In this document: positions 1 to 5,284 of the stretch, one piece after another
Position numbering within the stretch: the first letter of the stretch is position 1
Layout of the letters: every line of letters begins with the position of its first letter
Source of the DNA: Kordia sp964351775
GTDB taxonomy: Bacteria > Bacteroidota > Bacteroidia > Flavobacteriales > Flavobacteriaceae
NCBI GenBank assembly: GCA_964351775.1
Contig: CAYGPQ010000155.1
Location: 1-6,035 of the forward strand
Length of the DNA stretch: 6,035 nt
Direction of reading: 5' to 3'
The notes under the pieces: model-generated
What the model saw: the letters and a program-made list of their open reading frames with translations, nothing else
Database searches by the model: none
Told to the model about the DNA's origin: nothing
Program-made: the position numbers and the translations under genes

Positions 1-129
1 TAAATGAATTATTTATCTTCGATAAATAAAAGATGCCCATGCTGGGCACACACAAAGTATATGACGGTCATGCCCAGCAAAAGCTGGTCACGCCGCATAT
101 ACAAAACCGTTGTGAGCCATTTGAGAAAA
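1..129 (+). repeat. Right part of an attC-like cassette boundary element (element 1)
   Basis: This stretch is structured and GC-richer than the genes. TGCTGGGCA (40-48) is perfectly inverted at 71-79. Two smaller hairpins compete with that pairing: TGCCCA/TGGGCA (34-39/43-48, 3-base loop) and CCAGC/GCTGG (74-78/83-87, AAAA loop). Its right end, TATACAAAACCGTTGT (98-113), is identical to 5253-5268. After four different bases it is followed by CATTTGAGAAAA (118-129), again identical to 5273-5284. CTTC-GATAAATA at 17-28 also matches CTTCCGATAAATA at 5129-5141, so the interior is partly homologous to element 2. The left arm lies outside the window. In an integron-like reading this is the end of the attC of a preceding, unseen cassette. 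Confidence 0.7.
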
Positions 130-1007
130 TGAAGAACGAACAAACAAAACACATAAAATTCGACAATCAACAGAACGAAAAAGCCCAATTTGACATTATC
201 AAATTAGAGGAGCTTTATGTGCGGAAGAATTTAGACCATTCCATTGAAGCAAATCATAAAGTTGAATTTTATGTGCTCTTATTTATTGAAGATGGTCAAG
301 GGTTTCACAGTATTGATTTAATAGATTATCCTTGCTCAAAAGGTACATTACTTACCATCAGAAAAGACCAAATACATAAGTTTTTTAAAGACAGTAACTT
401 AAAAGGAAAACTACTCGTTTTTACCAATGACTTTTTAGTGAGTTACCTACAAGAGATGGAAGCACAAAAGATTATGTTGTTATTTAACGAGCAACTCAGT
501 AGTCCCAAATTACAACTAAACGATTCTGATTTTAAAGATATTGCAAAGCTAGTATATCATATTGAAAAGGAATATTTTGAAATAGTTGACAGCTTTCAGA
601 TGAGTATAATTAGAAGTGCCTTGCACATTTTAATCACAAAATTATTCAGAATAAAATCAAAAGAAGAAAGTATAAATTTTGAAAAAAAACATCTCACAGA
701 ATTTATTAAATTTCAAAATTTAGTTGAAAATAATGCCACACAAACAACCAAAGTCAAGGATTTTGCGAGTGAAATGAATATAAGTACAAAAACCTTAAAC
801 ACTATTACTAAAAGTGTTGTTCATAAATCTGCAAAAGAATTTATAGATGAAATTTGCACCAAGCAAATTAAGCGATTACTCATTAATACCAAACTGTCAA
901 TTAAAGAAATAGCTTATCAATCTGGTTTTGAAGAAACCACTAATTTCTACAAATATTTTAAGCGACAAACCCAATCTACACCAGAGCAGTTTAGAGCTAA
1001 TCGCTAA
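129..1007 (+). CDS. AraC/XylS-family transcriptional regulator
   Basis: Predicted cytoplasmic DNA-binding regulator of 292 residues. Residues about 20-110 look like the beta-rich cupin-type sensing domain of this family (VLLFIEDGQGFHSID, then KGTLLTIRKDQIHKF). The C-terminal third holds the two AraC helix-turn-helix units: about 209-230 (VKDFASEMNISTKTLNTI) and about 257-279 (SIKEIAYQSGFEETTNFYKY), followed by the usual FKRQTQSTPEQFR tail. The frame stays open back to an ATG at 33, but that extension translates the hairpins of the boundary element, so the ATG at 129, directly after the conserved CATTTGAGAAA, is chosen. It is the first gene of cassette 1 and has no recognisable promoter, so it may be read from upstream. 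Tandem heptamers upstream of 1105 and 1745 are candidate operators. The ligand cannot be predicted. Confidence 0.93.
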   Translation: MKNEQTKHIKFDNQQNEKAQFDIIKLEELYVRKNLDHSIEANHKVEFYVLLFIEDGQGFHSIDLIDYPCSKGTLLTIRKDQIHKFFKDSNLKGKLLVFTNDFLVSYLQEMEAQKIMLLFNEQLSSPKLQLNDSDFKDIAKLVYHIEKEYFEIVDSFQMSIIRSALHILITKLFRIKSKEESINFEKKHLTEFIKFQNLVENNATQTTKVKDFASEMNISTKTLNTITKSVVHKSAKEFIDEICTKQIKRLLINTKLSIKEIAYQSGFEETTNFYKYFKRQTQSTPEQFRANR

Positions 1008-1017
1008 CGTTTTCCGT

Positions 1018-1077
1018 TTTTTACAGTCTTTAGTCTTTTTTTTATAGCCAAATAACTTGGTTGTGACTGTACTTTTG
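1018..1077 (+). promoter_or_regulatory. Promoter of the small exported protein gene with upstream tandem-heptamer box
   Basis: TACTTTTG at 1070-1077 fits the Bacteroidota -7 consensus TAnnTTTG and lies 27 bases before the ATG at 1105. No clear -33 TTTG is seen. Upstream, AGTCTTT occurs twice in tandem (1025-1031 and 1032-1038) and runs into a T8 tract and ATAG. The 38-base stretch 1018-1055 matches 1653-1690 at 35 positions, and its distance to the -7 element is the same in both copies. AraC proteins bind direct repeats, so this is a candidate site for the regulator encoded at 129-1007. The binding is inference. Confidence 0.65.
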
Positions 1078-1104
1078 AATCAGTATTAATTTAAAAACAC
1101 ACAA

Positions 1105-1413
1105 ATGAAACGTAAAAAAATAATCATTGCCGTATTCCTAATATGTGCAACAATTTTTGGAGGCAAATCATTGCTTTGGGCACAAAAATCTAATCAAGAA
1201 AAAGTACAGCACATAACTGAACGTATGACTAAAAAGTTAGATTTAAGCGAAGAACAAAAAGCTAAAGTTTATGCCTTTAACTTAAAAAAGTTTGAAACTC
1301 GTCAAAATTTCAAGAACACAAAAAGTAAGTTGACTCGCAAAGAACGTAAAGAACAATTAAAAATTAAAAGGAACGAATGGAAGAATGAATTAAAAGAAAT
1401 TCTTAACGAGTAA
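1105..1413 (+). CDS. Small exported Spy/LTXXQ-like protein
   Basis: A 102-residue protein with an N-terminal signal: MKRKK, a hydrophobic run at about 6-24, and a likely cleavage site after WAQ (residue 27). The mature part is short, very basic and helical: ITERMTKKLDLSEEQKAKVYAFNLKKF (37-63), then charged repeats to the end. The LSEEQ...KV...N pattern recalls periplasmic Spy/CpxP-like and DUF4890-type helical proteins, which act in envelope stress or as chaperones; that link is by pattern only. Such proteins often end with another L(T/P)xEQ block. Here the reading ends EILNE, then a TAA, then in frame QLKNMKIQ and a second TAA, so the normal end may have been cut by a nonsense change. It has its own promoter (-7 at 1070) and is followed by hairpins and a terminator. 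Confidence 0.75.
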   Translation: MKRKKIIIAVFLICATIFGGKSLLWAQKSNQEKVQHITERMTKKLDLSEEQKAKVYAFNLKKFETRQNFKNTKSKLTRKERKEQLKIKRNEWKNELKEILNE

Positions 1414-1442
1414 CAATTAAAAAATATGAAAATTCAATAACA

Positions 1443-1504
1443 GTTTGATTGGTGAAAGTTTAAATCAAACCATTTGATTGATAGCAGTTTTTTTTGATTT
1501 AAAC
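1443..1504 (+). other. Paired inverted repeats in the 3' untranslated region
   Basis: GTTTGATT (1443-1450) is inverted at 1463-1470 (AATCAAAC). GTTTAAATC (1458-1466) is inverted at 1496-1504 (GATTTAAAC). The two pairings share bases 1463-1466, so they are mutually exclusive. They lie between the stop at 1413 and the terminator at 1509. All stems are AT-rich and could be accidental, but two perfect 8-9 bp pairs in 62 bases suggest RNA structure. Confidence 0.35.
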
Positions 1505-1508
1505 AATG

Positions 1509-1545
1509 GAATGGCCAAATTAAAAGTTTGGTCATTCTTATTTTA
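1509..1545 (+). terminator. Rho-independent terminator after the small exported protein gene
   Basis: GAATGGCCAAA (1509-1519) pairs with TTTGGTCATTC (1527-1537) across a 7-base loop, giving 11 pairs including one G-U, followed by a T-rich run (TTATTTTAT). It separates the 1105-1413 transcript from the operon that starts at 1745. A strong stem with A-rich flanks on both sides means it could work in both directions. Confidence 0.7.
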
Positions 1546-1569
1546 TAAACACTCATAAAATTTTAAAAA

Positions 1570-1642
1570 ACCAACAATTATAAAAAACTAATTTAAGCGA
1601 CAAACTCAAACCACATCAAAGCGATTTAAAAGTAGAAAATAA
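1570..1642 (+). pseudogene. Decayed 3' end of a second AraC-family gene
   Basis: From 1592 the frame reads FKRQTQTTSKRFKSRK and then TAA (1640-1642), against FKRQTQSTPEQFRANR at the end of the regulator at 129-1007. DNA identity is high over the first 18 bases. Just upstream, 1570-1590 reads TNNYKKL, one base out of frame, matching the regulator's TNFYKYF with a lost codon. Nothing recognisable of the gene remains further upstream. The stop codon, the 10 bases after it and the following promoter box are co-linear with the 3' flank of the intact regulator at a constant offset of 635 bases. It is a relic of an araC-plus-target module, not a working gene. Confidence 0.7.
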
Positions 1643-1731
1643 CAACTTCCCATTTTTACAGTCTTTCGTCTTTTTTTTATAGTTAAATAATACAGATGTG
1701 CCAATACATTTGTACCATCGTTAATTTAAAA
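1592..1731 (+). repeat. Diverged direct repeat of 957-1096 (araC 3' end, intergenic region, promoter, leader)
   Basis: At an offset of 635 bases the segment matches 957-1096: TTTAAGCGACAAAC at the start (957/1592), the stop TAAC (1005/1640), the 38-base T-rich box (1018/1653), the -7 element (1070/1705), and TTAATTTAAAA in the leader (1085 and 1721, one base longer here). The best-preserved part is the promoter box (35 of 38); the former coding part is more diverged. This ordering suggests selection on the regulatory part after duplication. Confidence 0.7.
1653..1712 (+). promoter_or_regulatory. Promoter of the lipoprotein-methyltransferase operon with the same upstream box
   Basis: TACATTTG at 1705-1712 is an exact TAnnTTTG -7 element, 32 bases before the ATG at 1745. 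The upstream heptamers are AGTCTTT (1660-1666) and CGTCTTT (1667-1673), then T8 and ATAG. Spacing from ATAG to the -7 element equals that of the copy at 1018-1077. It probably drives all genes to the terminator at 5001. Shared control of both promoters by the regulator at 129-1007 is inferred. Confidence 0.7.
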
Positions 1732-1744
1732 CTATAAATACATT

Positions 1745-2290
1745 ATGAAACATTTAAAATTAAATTCTTTATTCTTTGCTTTATTATTTACTGCATTTAC
1801 ATTAACATCTTGCGATCGTGACGATGATAGAGGTGACAAGGAAACATCACCTATTGCGTTAGGATCTAGTGTAACGGTAACCAATACGTTTCAATCTACC
1901 GCATTTACTCAAGGGGTTGAGGTAGCTATAGAAGATTTATTTCAAGTACCTGCTGGTTCATTAGCGGCAACTGCGAATGTTGGTTCAGCTATAGAATTTT
2001 CTTCCTATCTACTAAATCTTTATGATATTGATATTGATGAAAATAGTATTTCTTTTGATGTAGTAGCAGAAGCAGGTGACCCAACCTATGGAGATTTATT
2101 TAGAGTATTAGAAGCAGATACATTTGACAGGTATTACTTTTCTTTCGATGAAGCTCAAAATGTAAGTAGCTTTAACTCAAGCAATCCCTCTGTAAATCTT
2201 AGAATTGATTCTGCGAACGTTTTGGTTGTAGAAATTGGCGAAGGTTATGACTTCAATCCAGACCAAAGCTTTACAATAACTTTAAACTAA
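1745..2290 (+). CDS. Predicted surface lipoprotein of unknown function
   Basis: A 181-residue protein with a type II signal: MKHLKLN, a hydrophobic run, and lipobox LTSC with the lipidated Cys at residue 23. The following DRDDDR is rich in Asp, like the lipoprotein export signal that sends Bacteroidota lipoproteins to the cell surface, so surface exposure is plausible. Residues 35-181 look like a beta-rich domain with alternating hydrophobics (SISFDVVAEAGDP, VNLRIDSANVLVVEIGEGYDF, QSFTITLN) and no catalytic motif I recognise. It is the first gene of a co-directional operon, with the promoter -7 at 1705 and only 13 bases to the next gene. I do not recognise the family. Confidence 0.8.
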   Translation: MKHLKLNSLFFALLFTAFTLTSCDRDDDRGDKETSPIALGSSVTVTNTFQSTAFTQGVEVAIEDLFQVPAGSLAATANVGSAIEFSSYLLNLYDIDIDENSISFDVVAEAGDPTYGDLFRVLEADTFDRYYFSFDEAQNVSSFNSSNPSVNLRIDSANVLVVEIGEGYDFNPDQSFTITLN

Positions 2291-2303
2291 AAAAACAACA
2301 AAT

Positions 2304-2699
2304 ATGGCAAACAAACAGCATATTTACGACACAACCCCAAAATGGGTTAAAATTTATCTTTGGATAACCGCATTTATTACTTTATCTGCTAGTTTGGCAG
2401 GCTACTTTAAACCAGATGCCTTGCTAGGTACTTGGGAAACACTTACTGCAGCGGGAGCACTATCACTTGCAGGACCACTAGGCTTATTCCTTTCGCGCAA
2501 TATGGCAACAGCTGTGATAACAGTTTTTGCACTGGTGAAAAATAACGCAGCTATGATAAAAATTGTTTTGCTACTTAGAATTGTAAGCGATGGATTAGAC
2601 CTTGTAAACAATTTAGCTGCAGACAATATGCCTGTTGCTATTATGGGTGGCGTAATGTGTTTGATAGAAATATTTGCATTTACAAAAGTGAAAGCTTAA
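2304..2699 (+). CDS. Small four-helix integral membrane protein, function unknown
   Basis: A 131-residue protein with a short polar N-terminus and about four hydrophobic segments: about 14-34, 47-63, 66-97 (interrupted by the polar KNN at 80-82) and 110-126. RIVSDGLDLVNNL (92-104) carries the most conspicuous charged residues within the membrane-like part. Size and layout recall DoxX-like or DUF4345/DUF4267-type small membrane proteins, but I cannot assign it with confidence. It lies 13 bases after the lipoprotein gene and 17 before the next small gene, so it is surely cotranscribed. An open frame on the opposite strand here is a shadow. Confidence 0.75.
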   Translation: MANKQHIYDTTPKWVKIYLWITAFITLSASLAGYFKPDALLGTWETLTAAGALSLAGPLGLFLSRNMATAVITVFALVKNNAAMIKIVLLLRIVSDGLDLVNNLAADNMPVAIMGGVMCLIEIFAFTKVKA

Positions 2700-2716
2700 T
2701 TAAGTTCATATTAAAA

Positions 2717-2836
2717 ATGAATTTACAAACAATATATAGCAAAAGTACAGTCTGGATTCATCGGGTTTGTACACTATTAATTTTTTACGTGCTAGGCTTT
2801 GTATTTCATTTAATTCAAAAAAAGAAAACACCTTAA
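2717..2836 (+). CDS. 39-residue single-pass membrane peptide
   Basis: ATG at 2717 to TAA at 2834-2836 encodes a 39-residue peptide that starts MNLQTIYSKSTVWIHR, continues with one hydrophobic helix at about 17-33 (VCTLLIFYVLGFVFHLI) and ends QKKKTP. Its basic C-terminal tail predicts an outside-in topology or a simple membrane anchor. It fills the otherwise empty gap between two operon genes (17 bases after one stop, 27 before the next ATG), and the start is preceded by an A-rich leader like its neighbours. The alternative is a remnant of the 5' end of a longer membrane protein gene. No family recognised. Confidence 0.5.
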   Translation: MNLQTIYSKSTVWIHRVCTLLIFYVLGFVFHLIQKKKTP

Positions 2837-2863
2837 AACGGATTTGGTTCCATACAAAAAAAT

Positions 2864-3493
2864 ATGACTACAATACAAGCAAATAAAACAAAACACAAAC
2901 TAGATCAATTGCACATTGATGCAAAAAAAGATTATATGCGAATTGGTAAAGGAATAGTAAAATCCATATTTCGTCCAATACAACCTTCCGATTTTGAAAA
3001 TGCATATCTTCCTATTTCCAAAGAGCAGGGAGAAACTATACACCAATTAATTCTTGATAACAATTGTAAAAGTATTGTCGAATTTGGTACATCTTTCGGA
3101 ATTTCAACCATTTATTTAGCAGATGCAGTTCGCCAAACAGGAGGAAAAGTGATTACTACAGAATTAATAGAAAGTAAAGCACAAACTGCAATTCAAAACA
3201 TTAAGGATGCTGGTTTAAGCGATTATGTAGAAGTTAAGGTTGGTGACGCGATGAAAACACTTAAAACATTTTCTAAACCAATAGACTTTCTATTTCTCGA
3301 TGGTTGGAAAGATTTATATCTACCACTTTTTCAACTATTAGAACCTCAATTTCATAAAGGTACTTTAATCTACGCAGATAATATGGATATGTCTGGCACG
3401 CAAAATTACGCGAGCTATGTCTTAGGTAATAAAAATAAATACGACACTCAATCTATACAAAACGGGAAAGCCTTTTTAAGCAAAATTTTATAA
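2864..3493 (+). CDS. SAM-dependent O-methyltransferase-like protein
   Basis: A 209-residue cytoplasmic class I methyltransferase of the O-methyltransferase (family 3, COG4122-like) type. Motif I, which binds S-adenosylmethionine, is VEFGTSFGIS (72-81). The acidic end of strand 2 that would hold the ribose hydroxyls is TTELIESKA (98-106). VGDAMKTL (126-133) places the Asp after strand 3. DFLFLDGWKDLY (141-152) and ADN (171-173) occupy the positions where family members carry metal-binding acidic residues. The N-terminal 45 residues are less typical. The acceptor substrate cannot be read from the sequence. It is the fourth gene of the operon, 19 bases before the ABM/SnoaL lipoprotein gene, which suggests a shared small-molecule substrate or stress response, but that is inference. 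Confidence 0.85.
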   Translation: MTTIQANKTKHKLDQLHIDAKKDYMRIGKGIVKSIFRPIQPSDFENAYLPISKEQGETIHQLILDNNCKSIVEFGTSFGISTIYLADAVRQTGGKVITTELIESKAQTAIQNIKDAGLSDYVEVKVGDAMKTLKTFSKPIDFLFLDGWKDLYLPLFQLLEPQFHKGTLIYADNMDMSGTQNYASYVLGNKNKYDTQSIQNGKAFLSKIL

Positions 3494-3512
3494 CCATTAA
3501 AACCAACAAAAA

Positions 3513-4970
3513 ATGAAAATCACAAAAATCATTGTAATGCTTACTATTTTAATCGGTATAGTAAGCTGCGGAAAAAAAGAAGAAAAGATGAAAAATACAG
3601 TATTAGAAGTGACCACTTTCTCACTTAAAACAACAGCAAACAGCCAAGCATTTAATAAGCTAGACTCAAAAGTCGAAGACAATTTCACAAGCAAACAACC
3701 TGGTTTTATTAAACGCGAAAGTGGAGTTAATGAAAATGGTGTTTATACGGTAATAGTCTACTGGAAAACAATGTCGGATGCAGAAGCATCAATGAAAAAA
3801 TTTATGGGAGATGCCTCAGTTGCAGATTACGCAAATATGATTGAAGGTTCTACAATGAAAATGAATCGATACACCATCAATACTGATTTTAACTCAGATA
3901 GCAGTCAGTTCATAGAAATGATGTCCTTTAATCTTAAAGATGGTGTTGATGTCCAATCTTTTAATGCTATCAACGAAAAAGTAGCTTCAAAAACTGCCAC
4001 TCAAAAAGGATATGTAAACCGTATAACTGGCGTTGATGAATACAGTAGACAAGTTGTCGTTATTTATTGGAATACAAAAGAAAATTCTGATGCATACCTA
4101 CCTACATTTATGAGCAATGATACTTCAAAAGAATTTATGGGAATGATGAACCCGTCTTCAATGGCAATGACACGTTCTCAAGTACTCACTTATTTAAAAG
4201 AAACAGAAATGACAAACAAAGACAAAGTAGTCGCATTATTAAACAGTTTTAATACTGGCGACCAAACACCTATTTCTTACATCAATCCAGAAAAGTACAT
4301 TCAACACAATTTAGGAGTTGCAGATGGTTTAGCTGGTTTTGGAGCTGTAATGCAGAATGCACCTGAAGGTGGCTTCAAGGCTAATGTAATTAGAGCTTTT
4401 CAAGATGGAGATTATGTATTTACACATACAGAATATGATTTTTTTGGGCCAAAAGCTGGTTTTGATGTGTTCAGATTTGAAAACGGCCTTATCGTAGAGC
4501 ATTGGGATAATTTATTGGAGGTTCAAAAACCAAATCCAAGTGGCAGAACCCAATTTGATGGTGTGACTGAACTCAAAGATTTAGACAAAACTGAAGCTAA
4601 TAAAAAAGTAGTTACTGACTTTATTGAAAAAGTTTTGCTGGGTCACGAAATGGACAAATTGACTACGTATATCAATCCTACTAACTACGTACAGCACAAT
4701 CCTGCTGTTGCAGATGGTTTAGATGGTTTTGGTGCAGCAATGAAATATTTTGCTGATAACGGATTGGTTATGGAGTACACTAAACTTCATAAGGTATTAG
4801 GTGAAGGAAACTTTGTGTTAGCGATGAGTGAAGGTAAATTTGGTAAAGGTGAAAATACGGCGTTTTACGATTTATTCCGATTAGAAAACGGACAAATTGT
4901 TGAGCATTGGGATGTGATTGCACCAATCCCAGCAAAATCGGCATGGAAGAATGATAATGGTAAATTTTAG
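3513..4970 (+). CDS. Four-domain lipoprotein: two ABM-like and two SnoaL-like domains
   Basis: A 485-residue lipoprotein with signal MKITKIIVMLTILIGIVSC, lipidated Cys at 19, then a charged GKKEEK linker. Two ferredoxin-like ABM (antibiotic biosynthesis monooxygenase-type) domains follow at about 28-122 and 131-229, aligned by QPGFIKRESGV/QKGYVNRITGV and VIVYWKT/VVIYWNT. Then come two SnoaL-like (NTF2 fold, COG4922-type) domains at about 235-345 and 363-475, which repeat at 130-residue spacing: YIQHNLGVADGLAGFG (262-277) and YVQHNPAVADGLDGFG (392-407), then FRFENGLIVEHWD and FRLENGQIVEHWD. The His and Asp in these motifs line the usual SnoaL pocket. An internal Met (233) opens the SnoaL half, in keeping with gene fusion. 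Activity is unknown; the membrane-anchored double tandem is the odd feature. Last gene of the operon. Confidence 0.85.
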   Translation: MKITKIIVMLTILIGIVSCGKKEEKMKNTVLEVTTFSLKTTANSQAFNKLDSKVEDNFTSKQPGFIKRESGVNENGVYTVIVYWKTMSDAEASMKKFMGDASVADYANMIEGSTMKMNRYTINTDFNSDSSQFIEMMSFNLKDGVDVQSFNAINEKVASKTATQKGYVNRITGVDEYSRQVVVIYWNTKENSDAYLPTFMSNDTSKEFMGMMNPSSMAMTRSQVLTYLKETEMTNKDKVVALLNSFNTGDQTPISYINPEKYIQHNLGVADGLAGFGAVMQNAPEGGFKANVIRAFQDGDYVFTHTEYDFFGPKAGFDVFRFENGLIVEHWDNLLEVQKPNPSGRTQFDGVTELKDLDKTEANKKVVTDFIEKVLLGHEMDKLTTYINPTNYVQHNPAVADGLDGFGAAMKYFADNGLVMEYTKLHKVLGEGNFVLAMSEGKFGKGENTAFYDLFRLENGQIVEHWDVIAPIPAKSAWKNDNGKF

Positions 4971-5000
4971 AATTAAAGAACTAGTAAGCACAATAATTAC

Positions 5001-5035
5001 AGGCTACTCTTAATTGAGTGGTCTGTTTGGTTTTT
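5001..5035 (+). terminator. Rho-independent terminator of the operon
   Basis: AGGCTACTC (5001-5009) pairs with GAGTGGTCT (5016-5024) over a TTAATT loop: nine pairs, two of them G-U, followed by GTTTGGTTTTT. It lies 30 bases after the stop at 4970 and 17 bases before the boundary repeat at 5052, so the transcript ends inside the cassette. Confidence 0.7.
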
Positions 5036-5043
5036 AGAATTAT

Positions 5044-5284
5044 TAAAAAACGGCTCACAACAACGCATAACGTTCATGGCTAAACTCAGTAATAATTGAA
5101 TAATTAAAACAAATAATTGTAATTTGTACTTCCGATAAATACGAACAAGCTTGCCTTTCTGATTCGCACGCTTTGCAGATTATTGGGATAAAATAATAAC
5201 AATTTGGGTCGCAAAGCTTCAAGCCGCACGCTGCGCCAAGCGCCACAAACGTTATACAAAACCGTTGTACACCATTTGAGAAAA
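5044..5284 (+). repeat. Complete attC-like cassette boundary element (element 2)
   Basis: The left side is TAAAAAACGG (5044-5053) continuing through GGCTCACAAC (5052-5061), AACGC and ATAACGTT (5067-5074). The right side is AACGTTAT (5248-5255), ACAAAACC, GTTGTACACC (5264-5273) and CATTTGAGAAAA. ATAACGTT/AACGTTAT pair perfectly; TGGC (5077-5080) and GCCA (5242-5245) add four pairs after a 2x2 loop. The outer arms pair fully only if the right arm is swapped for 109-118, the start of the same cassette. This mirrors attC sites (R'' and L'' against L' and R', unequal 5/8-base spacers), although the cores are not RYYYAAC/GTTRRRY beyond AAC/GTT. The interior holds GCTTTGC/GCAAAGC (5170-5176/5211-5217), ATTATT/AATAAT, and CGCACGCT twice (5165, 5225). 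No coding gene is seen in it. Confidence 0.7.

Larger units (their letters stand above)
110..5264 (+). other. Putative large gene cassette 1 with self-complementary ends
   Basis: The block begins within GTTGTGAGCC (109-118), and its genes end before GGCTCACAAC (5052-5061), the exact 10-base reverse complement. If the element works like an integron attC site with exchange at G|TT, the mobile unit runs from 110 to the G at 5264 and carries element 2 as its recombination site. It would hold seven genes, unusual because integron cassettes normally carry one or two. Matched ends argue that it is one unit rather than two cassettes fused by loss of an internal site, since the four variable bases would match by chance about once in 256. 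The boundaries are inferred from sequence pairing only. Confidence 0.45.

Noticed and set aside
33..128. N-terminal extension of the AraC regulator from the ATG at 33
   Set aside because: It would translate the hairpins and conserved right arm of the boundary element; the ATG at 129 matches the domain layout and lies right after the constant flank.
2402..2626. Minus-strand open frame inside the membrane protein gene
   Set aside because: Shadow of the plus-strand gene, low complexity, no gene-like features.
2739..2780. A third copy of the promoter box (ACAGTCTGG...) before the methyltransferase gene
   Set aside because: Only ACAGTCT matches; the T8 tract and TAnnTTTG are missing, and the bases code for the 39-residue peptide.
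3497..3694. Minus-strand open frame over the start of the ABM/SnoaL gene
   Set aside because: Hydrophobic only because it mirrors the lipoprotein signal and charged linker on the other strand.
109..5061. Reading the 10-bp inverted ends as terminal repeats of a transposon
   Set aside because: The variable bases differ between adjacent blocks while remaining complementary within each, no transposase is present, and transposon ends would be constant.
5052..5273. Classical integron attC site
   Set aside because: Only AAC/GTT of the cores fit; the remaining core bases do not match RYYYAAC/GTTRRRY, so I call it attC-like only.
5204..5275. N-terminal extension of the cassette 2 lipoprotein
   Set aside because: It reads through the boundary element and would put 24 residues ahead of an otherwise ideal lipoprotein signal.
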